Shown: positions 57,298-64,000 of the stretch, one piece after another | Layout: every line of letters starts with the position of its first letter | Numbering within the stretch: the stretch's first letter is position 1 | From: Cupriavidus numazuensis | GTDB taxonomy: Bacteria > Pseudomonadota > Gammaproteobacteria > Burkholderiales > Burkholderiaceae | DNA: 64,000 nt | Assembly (NCBI RefSeq): GCF_905397435.1 | Contig: NZ_CAJPVI010000025.1 | Location: 60,413-124,412 of the forward strand | Direction of reading: 5' to 3' | The notes under the pieces: model-generated | Seen by the model: only the letters and a program-made list of their open reading frames with translations | Told to the model about the DNA's origin: nothing | Databases searched by the model: none | Program-made: the position numbers and the translations under genes

Positions 57298-59031
57298 ATG
57301 GGAATCCTTGGTGAAACGTTGACGGGCGGCGCGGGCACCACGCGCCGCGAATTCCTGGCAGGCTCGGCGGCGCTCACGGGCACGGCGGTATTGCCGGCAG
57401 CGGTGCAGGCAGGCGTGAAGCAGGACATAAAGCCGGACATGCCAGCGGGGCAGGGCAAACTAGCGCGCTCCACGCGGGGCATGGTCACCAGCCCGCACGA
57501 GCTGGCCAGCCGTGCCGGACTGGAGGTGCTGCAATCCGGCGGCAACGCGATCGAGGCAGCCATTGCCATCGGCGCCGTATTGAGCGTGACCTATCCGCAT
57601 TTCACCGGGCTCGGCGGAGATGCGTTCCTGGTCATCAGCGACCGCCACGGCGATGTGCGCACGCTTTCCGGTATTGGCCAGGCGGCCGCGAATCTGCCGT
57701 CTTATAGCGGCGCGATACCGCTGCGGGGGCCCGGTGCCACCGTAACCGCCGCGGCTACCGTCGCGACATGGGAGCAGGCGTATGCGCACAGCCGCAAGGC
57801 ATGGGGCGGCACGCAAGCCTGGTCGTCATTGTTCTCCCGGGCGATCGAGCACGCCGCCAACGGCTTCGCCGTCACCCCGTCGCAGTGCTTCTGGCAGGAC
57901 TTCCGCGCGCGCGACGTGGCGGACTGGCCCGGCTTCGCCCGTGCCTTCATGCCGCAAGACCGGCCGCCGAAGCCGGGAGACCTGTTCCGCCAGCCCGAGC
58001 TTGCGCGCACGCTCGACAAGATCGCGACGCATGGCGGGCGGGAGTTTTATGAAGGCGATCTCGCCGGGCGCATTGCTGCCGGACTGAAGCAGGCCGGCTC
58101 GCCGCTGACGGCCGCCGATCTGGCGCGCTGCTGCGCGCGTGATGAGGCGCCGCTGCGTGTGCCTTATCGCGGCGGCGAGCTGCTGGGCCTGCGCCCGCCC
58201 ACGCAAGGCGTGACGACGCTGGAGATCATGGGCATCCTCGACCGCTTCGACCTGGCATCGGTGCCGGAGGGCAGCGCCGACTACTACCACCTGCTCGTGG
58301 AGGCGGTGAAGCTGGCCTTCCTGGACCGCAATCGCTACGTCGCCGATCCGGACTTTGCCGACGTGCCGGTTGACCGCCTGCTGTCACGTGCCCACCTCGA
58401 CGCCCATGCCGCGCGTATCCGCATGGACGCGGCGATGCCATGGCCCCATGTATTCCGGCCGGGCGACACCGTCTACATTGGTGCGGCGGACAGCGCCGGC
58501 AATTGCGTCAGCATGCTGCAGACCGTCTATTTCGACTGGGGTAGCGGGGTAGTCGTCGGCGATACGGGGATTCTGTGGCACAACCGGGGCGCTTCGTTCA
58601 GCCTCGACCCCGCCAGCCCCAACGTGCTGCGGGGCGGCAAGCGCCCCTTCCATACGCTGAATCCGGGCATGTACCTGAAGAACGGGAGCCCGCATCTGCT
58701 GTACGGCACGCAGGGCGCCGACGGACAGCCACAGACGCTGGCCGCGGTACTGACGCGGCTGATCGACTACGGCATGGACCCGTACACGGCGCTTGGGCGC
58801 CCGCGCTTCCTGCTCGGCAGGACGTTCTCGGACAGCCGCGATACGCTCAAGCTGGAACAGGACGCGGGGAAGGAAGTGTTCAGCAGCCTTGCGGCGCGGG
58901 GCCACGAGCTGAGCCCGATCCCGGCCCGGAGCCAGCTTGCCGGCCATCCGGGCGCCATTCGCATCGCGGCGGGCGGAAGCATGACGGGTGCGCACGATCC
59001 GCGCAGTGATGGATTGGCGCTGGCGTTGTGA
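57298..59031 (+). CDS. ggt: Tat-exported gamma-glutamyltransferase-family enzyme
   Basis: A 577-residue Ntn-hydrolase precursor. The twin-arginine signal TTRREFLAGSAALTG shows export in folded form. Processing would free the nucleophile Thr391 in GDTVYIGAADSAGN, followed by VYFDWGSGVVVGDTGILWHNRG and a glycine-rich PFHTLNPGMYLKNG; these match the small subunit. The large subunit has HFTGLGGDAFLVI and PPTQGVTTLEIMGIL. It would hydrolyse or transfer gamma-glutamyl or related groups in the periplasm. GGGGAAG precedes ATG 57298. Confidence 0.9.
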   Translation: MGILGETLTGGAGTTRREFLAGSAALTGTAVLPAAVQAGVKQDIKPDMPAGQGKLARSTRGMVTSPHELASRAGLEVLQSGGNAIEAAIAIGAVLSVTYPHFTGLGGDAFLVISDRHGDVRTLSGIGQAAANLPSYSGAIPLRGPGATVTAAATVATWEQAYAHSRKAWGGTQAWSSLFSRAIEHAANGFAVTPSQCFWQDFRARDVADWPGFARAFMPQDRPPKPGDLFRQPELARTLDKIATHGGREFYEGDLAGRIAAGLKQAGSPLTAADLARCCARDEAPLRVPYRGGELLGLRPPTQGVTTLEIMGILDRFDLASVPEGSADYYHLLVEAVKLAFLDRNRYVADPDFADVPVDRLLSRAHLDAHAARIRMDAAMPWPHVFRPGDTVYIGAADSAGNCVSMLQTVYFDWGSGVVVGDTGILWHNRGASFSLDPASPNVLRGGKRPFHTLNPGMYLKNGSPHLLYGTQGADGQPQTLAAVLTRLIDYGMDPYTALGRPRFLLGRTFSDSRDTLKLEQDAGKEVFSSLAARGHELSPIPARSQLAGHPGAIRIAAGGSMTGAHDPRSDGLALAL

Positions 59032-59156
59032 TCTTCTTGCCAGATAAGTTCAGGAAAGCGACGACCCTGGACGAGGGCAGCCTTCCGCACCCGGGGGCTG
59101 GCCCTGACTATCCTCTGTCGAGGCAATGCTGGCGCATCAGTGGTTCCCTGGATAGG

Positions 59157-59166
59157 ACCACGTGGT
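59157..59166. promoter_or_regulatory. ACCACGTGGT palindrome before the Bug-dimethylmalate operon
   Basis: A 10-bp perfect palindrome 5 bases before the -35 (59171) of the candidate promoter. It could be a site for the GntR gene at 62984. There is little other structure in the 208-base gap 59032-59239. Confidence 0.35.
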
Positions 59167-59170
59167 TCCA

Positions 59171-59199
59171 TTGAACGCAGCTGGCCCCGGGCATAGAGT
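59171..59199 (+). promoter_or_regulatory. Candidate promoter of the Bug-hydratase-lyase operon
   Basis: TTGAAC (59171-59176), a 17-base spacer and TAGAGT (59194-59199), about 40 bases before the Bug ATG. Confidence 0.45.
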
Positions 59200-59239
59200 C
59201 CACTTCACCGAAGTAGCTAGAACAGCGGTGGAGACCGAC

Positions 59240-60208
59240 ATGCCTTTCAGCAAAAGACAGTTCCTGGCCAGTGCCGCGCTGACCGTCCTGGCCTCGATGG
59301 CCCCGGCAGTGCACGCCGCAACCGACAAGCCAATCACGATCGTGGTCGGCAGCCCGGCCGGCGGCACCACCGACGCGCTGGCGCGCCTGATCGCCCGTTC
59401 GATGGGTGAGACGCTGCAACGCAGCGTGGTGGTGGACAACAAGCCCGGCGCAGGCGGCAATATCGCCGCGCAGTATGTTGCGCGCAGCACGCCGGACGGC
59501 ACCACGCTGCTGATGAGCTTTACCGGCCATACGATCAACGCATCGCTCTACAAGAACCTGCCGTTCGATGCGGTCAGGGACTTCACGCCGATCTCGATGG
59601 TCGCGCGGGTGCCAAGCGTGCTGGTGGCGCGCAAGAACGCACCGTTCGACAATACGGCCGGCCTGATCGACTATGCCAGGCGCAACCCTGGCAAGCTGAG
59701 CTTTGCCATCGGCGCGCAAGGGTCGTCGCTGCACCTGGCCAGCGAGCAGTTCAAGCTGCAGACCGGCACCGACATCCTGAACATTCCCTACAAGGGCACC
59801 AATCCCGCGCTGACCGACCTGCTGGCCGGCACCGTGGACCTGATGTTCGCCAGTACCGTCAATGTGCTGCCGCATGCGAAATCCGGCGCGCTCAAGATAC
59901 TCGGCGTCAGCAGCAGGCAGCCGCTGCCGCAGCTCCAGGGTGTGCCGACCATCGGCAGCACCGTGAAGGGCTTCGAGTCGTCGGCATGGTTCGGGCTGTT
60001 CGGGCCGGCCAGGCTGCCGCAGGCAACCACTGACCAGTTGTATCGAGCTGTGAAGATCGCCGTCGAAGATCCCGCGTACAAACAGCGAATGGAAGCCGAG
60101 GCCGCCAGCGCGGTCAGCATGACGCCGCAGGCGTTCGCGCAGTTTGTCCGCGGCGATATCCAGCACTGGGCCAAGGTGATCCAGGCGTCGGGCACACGGG
60201 TGGAATGA
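59240..60208 (+). CDS. Bug/TctC-family periplasmic solute receptor
   Basis: A 322-residue secreted receptor with signal peptide ending near AVHAAT. KPITIVVGSPAGGTTDALARL, RSVVVDNKPGAGGNIAAQ and TPDGTTLLMSF are the Bug motifs. It heads a four-gene operon; its stop overlaps the next start as ATGA (60205-60208). The ligand is likely a di- or tricarboxylate, to suit the aconitase-family and lyase genes that follow. Confidence 0.93.
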   Translation: MPFSKRQFLASAALTVLASMAPAVHAATDKPITIVVGSPAGGTTDALARLIARSMGETLQRSVVVDNKPGAGGNIAAQYVARSTPDGTTLLMSFTGHTINASLYKNLPFDAVRDFTPISMVARVPSVLVARKNAPFDNTAGLIDYARRNPGKLSFAIGAQGSSLHLASEQFKLQTGTDILNIPYKGTNPALTDLLAGTVDLMFASTVNVLPHAKSGALKILGVSSRQPLPQLQGVPTIGSTVKGFESSAWFGLFGPARLPQATTDQLYRAVKIAVEDPAYKQRMEAEAASAVSMTPQAFAQFVRGDIQHWAKVIQASGTRVE

Positions 60209-61515
60209 TGGCGCAGGTGTCCGCACAGGCCGTCCCACCGGCCATTCCCCAGACGCTCGCCCAGAAGCTGCTGGCCCGCGCATCCGGCCGCGCGCATGTC
60301 ACCCCGGGTGAGATCGTCACCTGCCGTGTCGACCTGGCCATGATGCATGACTCGGGCGGCCCGCGACGCGTCAAGCCGCTGCTGGAAAAAATCGGCGCCC
60401 GTGTCTGGGACCCGTCCAGGGTGGTGGTGGTCACAGACCACTACGTGCCGGCCCATGATGCCGACAGCCGCAGGATCGTGCAGATCGCGCGCGACTGGGT
60501 CAGGGAGGAGGGCGTGGCGCGCTTCCATGACATGGAGGGCATCTGCCATGTGGTGGTGCCGCAGAAGGGCTACCTGCGTCCGGGCATGATGGCGGTGGGT
60601 GGCGACAGCCACTCGTCGACGGGTGGGGCGTTCGGCGCGTACATGTTCGGCATCGGTGCCACGGAGATGCTGGGCGTACTGGTCACCGGCGAGATCTGGG
60701 TGCGCGTACCGCAGACCATCCGCATGCAATGGCACGGCCGGCTGCGCCCCGGCGTGTCGGCAAAGGACATGATGCTGCGCATGTGCACGCAATTCGGCAT
60801 GGACGGGGGCCAGTACCAGGCGGTTGAATATGCCGGCGCCGCCGTGTCGGCGTTGTCGATGCAGGAGCGGATGACCCTGTCGAACATGACCGCGGAGCTG
60901 GGCGCCCAGGTCGGCCTGGTGGCGCCCGACGCGGTGACACGCGACTGGCTGCTTGGCGCCGGCGTGGCGCCATCGGACCTCGACGTCGACCGCTGGCAGT
61001 CGGATGCTGGCGCCGCATGCCTGGCTACGCACGACTTCGACGCCGCGTCGCTCGCGCCGCAAGTGTCGCGGCCGCATACCCCCGCCGATGCCAGCGACGT
61101 CGACAACCTGAACAATGTGGCGGTCGATATCGCATACATCGGTGCCTGCACCGGTGCCAAGCTCGACGACCTGCGCATGGCGGCGCAGGTGCTGCGCGGA
61201 CAGCGCGTGGCGCGCAATACCCGGCTGCTGGTGGCGCCGGCCAGCGCCGCGGACCAGGCGCAGGCCGAGCGCGAAGGCACGCTGGGCGCGCTGGTGGCCG
61301 CCGGCGCCGAGCTGCTGCCGAACGCGTGCGGCGCGTGCGCTGGCTATGGCGAGCACCGCTTTGGCGAAGACACCGTGGTGATCAGCAGCACCGCGCGCAA
61401 TTTCAAGGGGCGCATGGGCGCCGCATCGTCGCTGGTTTATCTCGGTTCGCCCTACACGGTGGCCGCGTCTGCAATCGCCGGCCGAATCGCCGATCCACGG
61501 GAGATGCTGTCATGA
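60205..61515 (+). CDS. Aconitase-family dehydratase large subunit (dimethylmaleate hydratase A/LeuC-like)
   Basis: A 436-residue [4Fe-4S] dehydratase large subunit. The three cluster cysteines are one in IGACTGAKLDD and two in LPNACGACAGYGEHR. Active-site stretches are VVVTDHYVPAHDADS, VGGDSHSSTGGAFGAY and STARNFKGRMG. The small subunit is a separate gene. Size and context (a dimethylmalate-lyase-like gene follows) favour dimethylmaleate hydratase or a related citraconate-type hydratase over leucine synthesis. Confidence 0.88.
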   Translation: MMAQVSAQAVPPAIPQTLAQKLLARASGRAHVTPGEIVTCRVDLAMMHDSGGPRRVKPLLEKIGARVWDPSRVVVVTDHYVPAHDADSRRIVQIARDWVREEGVARFHDMEGICHVVVPQKGYLRPGMMAVGGDSHSSTGGAFGAYMFGIGATEMLGVLVTGEIWVRVPQTIRMQWHGRLRPGVSAKDMMLRMCTQFGMDGGQYQAVEYAGAAVSALSMQERMTLSNMTAELGAQVGLVAPDAVTRDWLLGAGVAPSDLDVDRWQSDAGAACLATHDFDAASLAPQVSRPHTPADASDVDNLNNVAVDIAYIGACTGAKLDDLRMAAQVLRGQRVARNTRLLVAPASAADQAQAEREGTLGALVAAGAELLPNACGACAGYGEHRFGEDTVVISSTARNFKGRMGAASSLVYLGSPYTVAASAIAGRIADPREMLS

Positions 61516-62054
61516 ACGACACGCTGATGCCAGCCCCAGGGCGTTTCACCGGTCGCGCCTGGGTGTTCGGCGACGATATCAATACCGATCTGCTGGCGCC
61601 CGGCGCGTATATGAAATACGGCATCGAAGCGCTCGCGCGCCATTGCATGGAGCATGTCGATCCCGAATTTGCCGCCGCGGTGCAGCCCGGGGACATCGTG
61701 TTCGGCGGGCGCAATTTCGGCGCGGGCTCGTCGCGCGAACAGGCGGTGGAGGTCCTGCGGCATCTGGGCGTGGCAGCCGTGGTCGCGCCGTCGTTCGCCG
61801 GGCTGTTCTATCGCAACGGCTTCAACCTGGGCCTGCCGCTGTTCACTTGCCCGTCGCTGCCGCGTATCGCGGCGGGCCAGCGCACCGGTTGCGATCTTGC
61901 GCGTGCGCAGGTCTTTGTCGAAGGCCTCGCGCCGCTACAATGCGACCCGATTCCGCCGCACCTGGTGGAAATGATTCATGACGGCGGCCTCGTGCCGCAC
62001 CTCGCCCGAAAGATCGCGGCGGGCCAACTTTCCGTGACCGGAATTCCAGCATGA
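61512..62054 (+). CDS. Aconitase-family dehydratase small subunit (dimethylmaleate hydratase B/LeuD-like)
   Basis: A 180-residue swivelling small subunit with GDDINTDLLAPGAYMKYG, GRNFGAGSSREQAVEVL and RNGFNLGLPLF. It overlaps the large subunit gene as ATGA (61512-61515) and the lyase gene likewise (62051-62054), so the three are made in fixed ratio. Confidence 0.9.
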   Translation: MNDTLMPAPGRFTGRAWVFGDDINTDLLAPGAYMKYGIEALARHCMEHVDPEFAAAVQPGDIVFGGRNFGAGSSREQAVEVLRHLGVAAVVAPSFAGLFYRNGFNLGLPLFTCPSLPRIAAGQRTGCDLARAQVFVEGLAPLQCDPIPPHLVEMIHDGGLVPHLARKIAAGQLSVTGIPA

Positions 62055-62905
62055 CACTGAAGCAACGCCTGCAACAACCTGGCATCGTGACCGCACCGGG
62101 TGTCTATGATGCCTTTTCCGCTCTGCTGGTCGAACAGGCGGGCTTCCAGGCCGCCTATCTGTCCGGCGCCAGCATTGCCTACACGCGCTTTGGCCGGCCG
62201 GATATCGGCTTCCTGTCGCTCGACGACGTGGCTTCCGTCACCCGCAATATCCGCGAGCGCGTGGCGCTGCCGCTGATCGTCGATGCCGATACGGGGTTCG
62301 GCAACGCCCTGAACGTAGTGCAGACCGTACGCGTGCTCGAGCGTGCCGGCGCATCGGCGATCCAGCTGGAAGACCAGGCGATGCCGAAGCGCTGCGGGCA
62401 CCTCGATGGCAAGTCGGTGATCCCGGCCGCCGAGATGGCGGGCAAGATCCGCGCTGCCTGCGACGCGCGCCGCGATGCGAACACGCTGATCATCGCCCGC
62501 ACCGACGCGGTGGCGGTGGAGGGCATGGAAGCGGCGCTGGAACGCGCCGAGCGCTACGCCGAGGCCGGCGCAGACCTGCTGTTCGTGGAAGCGCTGCGCA
62601 ACCGCGAAGACATGTCGGCGGCCATCGCCAGGCTCGGGGCACGCGCGCCGCTGCTGGCCAATATGGTCGAAGGCGGCAAGACGCCGGTACTGCCCGCGCC
62701 GGAACTGGAAGAGATCGGCTTTCGCGTCGTGATTTTTCCCGGCGGTACCGTACGGGCGCTGGCCTTTGCGCTGCGCGACTACCTCCAGAGCCTGGGAGCG
62801 CATCAGACCACCACGCCGTACCTGGACCGGATGCTTTCTTTCCAGGCGCTCAACGAACTGATCGGAACACCCGAAATGCTGGCGCTGGGCAAGCGCTACG
62901 AATAG
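62051..62905 (+). CDS. Isocitrate-lyase/PEP-mutase-family lyase, 2,3-dimethylmalate-lyase-like
   Basis: A 284-residue TIM-barrel lyase. YDAFSALLVEQAGFQAAYLSGASIAYTRF is the substrate-binding N-terminus; VDADTGFGNALNVVQTV has the metal Asp; the gating loop with the catalytic Cys is in MPKRCGHLDGK; LIIARTDAVA and GADLLFVEAL follow. Relatives include methylisocitrate lyase and dimethylmalate lyase. With the hydratase it would convert a substituted maleate through a malate to pyruvate plus propionate (or glyoxylate analogues). Product is inferred. Confidence 0.88.
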   Translation: MTLKQRLQQPGIVTAPGVYDAFSALLVEQAGFQAAYLSGASIAYTRFGRPDIGFLSLDDVASVTRNIRERVALPLIVDADTGFGNALNVVQTVRVLERAGASAIQLEDQAMPKRCGHLDGKSVIPAAEMAGKIRAACDARRDANTLIIARTDAVAVEGMEAALERAERYAEAGADLLFVEALRNREDMSAAIARLGARAPLLANMVEGGKTPVLPAPELEEIGFRVVIFPGGTVRALAFALRDYLQSLGAHQTTTPYLDRMLSFQALNELIGTPEMLALGKRYE

Positions 62906-62936
62906 GGCAGCCTCGCTTGTTCAAGTAGCGCGACGG

Positions 62937-62966
62937 GCGTACCGTGACGGCAATGTCCCGGTACGC
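62937..62966. promoter_or_regulatory. Interrupted palindrome before the GntR gene
   Basis: GCGTACCG (62937-62944) and its complement CGGTACGC (62959-62966) are 14 bases apart, directly upstream of the GntR ATG. It is a likely autoregulatory operator. Confidence 0.5.
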
Positions 62967-62983
62967 TTGTCGGCCTATTGCCC

Positions 62984-63790
62984 ATGCCTTTGGATGCCAA
63001 CCCCGATCTTCCCCGCTTCCAGCAAGTCCGGCTGATCCTGCGCGACCGTATCCGCGGCGGCTACTACGAGACCGGGATGCCGCTACCCGGCGAGCGCCAG
63101 CTTGCCGAAGAATTCGGCGTGGCGCGCGTCACCGTACGCTCGGCGCTGGCGCGGCTGGAAGAGGAGGGGATGGTCGCGCGTCTGCGCGGCAAGGGCACCG
63201 TGCCGACCTTTCGGCATGCGGCAACCGCCGCCACGGCGGTGCACGGCGGATTGCTCGACAACATCGTCAGCGTCAGCAAGCGAACCCGCGTCACGGTCCT
63301 GGAATGGAAGCGCATGCCGGCTCCGCCGGCCGTCAGCACGGCGCTGGACCTGCCGCCTGGCGCCGCAGTGCTCAAGGTGGTACGCGTGCGCAAGTTCAAG
63401 GCGCAACCGATCGCCTATACCGAAGTCTTTGTGCCCGATGACCTGGCAGGCGCGCTCGACCGGCATACGTTGCAGGACACGCCAATGCTGGTTGCACTGG
63501 AGCAGCACGGCGTGCATGTCGTTTCCGCCGACCAGACGCTCGGCGCTGCCGTGGCGGATCTTCAGGTTGCCCGCATCCTGCGCCTGAGTCCCGGGGTGCC
63601 GCTGCTGCGCGTTTCGCGCATCGCCACGGATCGGCAAGGCCGGCGTGTGCAATATCTGGTTGGCTTGTATCACCCGGAGCGCTACACCTACCAGATGCGC
63701 CTGTCGCGCGTGGGCGGCGCGACGCGGGTCTGGATCGACGCCGATTCGTCGGACGCGGCGGGCAGCACGACGATTTCGCCGCTGGAATAG
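62984..63790 (+). CDS. GntR-family regulator, UTRA type
   Basis: A 268-residue regulator. Winged helix PLPGERQLAEEFGVARVTVRSALARL with MVARLRGKGTV as the wing; the UTRA domain contains VRKFKAQPIAYTEVFVPDDLAG and ends QYLVGLYHPERYTYQMRLSR. ATG 62984 was chosen; a TTG at 62978 is in frame. It sits 78 bases after the lyase gene and probably controls the Bug-hydratase-lyase operon. Confidence 0.9.
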   Translation: MPLDANPDLPRFQQVRLILRDRIRGGYYETGMPLPGERQLAEEFGVARVTVRSALARLEEEGMVARLRGKGTVPTFRHAATAATAVHGGLLDNIVSVSKRTRVTVLEWKRMPAPPAVSTALDLPPGAAVLKVVRVRKFKAQPIAYTEVFVPDDLAGALDRHTLQDTPMLVALEQHGVHVVSADQTLGAAVADLQVARILRLSPGVPLLRVSRIATDRQGRRVQYLVGLYHPERYTYQMRLSRVGGATRVWIDADSSDAAGSTTISPLE

Positions 63791-64000
63791 ATAAGGGCTG
63801 AATTGTTAACGGGGTACTGTCAAGCTACAGATGTGGCGCGGCTCAAGAATGGAGTTAGCGTTCATTTAACATAAGACAGATTATGCGGACTGTTGGTATG
63901 TTCTGAGGTGTTGCGTGCAGGACGGTCTGGAGACTTCAGTTACCACAACGTAAATGTGCTTTTATGGTATCTTTCGCCGTTGCGTTTTGTTGTGGGTTTT
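63791..64000. other. AT-richer non-coding tail
   Basis: The last 210 bases are less GC-rich than the rest. No gene, hairpin terminator or clear promoter was recognised; the window ends in a T-rich stretch. Confidence 0.5.

Noticed and set aside
60205..62054. Leucine-biosynthesis isopropylmalate isomerase (leuCD)
   Set aside because: No leuA or leuB nearby; the genes are locked to a dimethylmalate-lyase-like gene and a Bug receptor, so catabolism is likelier.

Overview
The window is GC-rich (about two thirds G+C), densely coding DNA from a free-living, metabolically versatile beta-proteobacterium. The best guess is Burkholderiales of the Cupriavidus/Ralstonia kind. The clues are three orphan Bug (TctC-type) periplasmic receptors, a PhaB-type acetoacetyl-CoA reductase, many LysR and GntR/UTRA regulators beside small catabolic operons, and GGAG-type ribosome sites. 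The genus is an inference. I see no rRNA, tRNA, CRISPR array, transposase, integrase or phage gene.

Layout. (1) 1-4842: a secreted propeller-like protein (cut by the left edge) and a GMC oxidoreductase, facing a GntR regulator across a short promoter with two matched operators; then msrA. (2) 4970-17716, all on the minus strand: eleven colinear acyl-CoA genes. The upstream three (acyl-CoA dehydrogenase, MmgE/PrpD, CaiB-type CoA-transferase) face a mesaconyl-CoA-hydratase-like MaoC protein and an HpcH/CitE lyase across a palindrome-rich promoter. With the VOC and LysR genes near 21-22.6 kb they match the gene content I recall for the Pseudomonas itaconate/methylsuccinate locus. The downstream eight (Bug, SDR, thiolase, DUF35, ADP-forming acyl-CoA synthetase, acyl-CoA dehydrogenase, AMP-forming ligase) look like a beta-oxidation set for an unknown acid. 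Paired REP-like inverted repeats lie at 13.75 and 19.06 kb. (3) 22602-29112: LysR, amidase and Bug; then an AspT-type exchanger with a D-lactate-dehydrogenase-like protein.

(4) 29136-40774: a ring-cleavage locus. A nine-gene minus-strand operon encodes an amidohydrolase, a ribose-type ABC importer, an intradiol (hydroxyquinol-type) dioxygenase, a YCII protein, a Dabb-fold protein and a Gfo/Idh/MocA oxidoreductase. A divergent LysR gene and then a beta-hydroxyacid dehydrogenase and a maleylacetate reductase follow. (5) 40924-48406: small hypothetical, phaB, an overlapping operon of three lipoproteins (two tandem LssY_C paralogues and an alpha/beta hydrolase), and three membrane-protein genes. 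(6) 48489-55111: a cytoplasmic-type sulfatase with its formylglycine-generating enzyme and a membrane protein, a strong candidate small-RNA gene, a 59-residue protein gene, and a PAS histidine kinase with its NarL-type regulator. (7) 55352-59031: cytosine-deaminase-like amidohydrolase, DUF1097 membrane protein and a Tat-exported gamma-glutamyltransferase. (8) 59240-63790: Bug, two aconitase-family subunits and an isocitrate-lyase/PEP-mutase-family lyase with overlapping stop/start codons, then a GntR gene. The last three enzymes resemble the dimethylmaleate hydratase/dimethylmalate lyase pair. The final 210 bases hold nothing I can recognise.

The common theme is uptake of unusual carboxylic and aromatic acids, CoA activation or ring opening, and cleavage into central metabolites, each module with a local regulator. 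All functional assignments are from reading motifs by eye; no database search was run.
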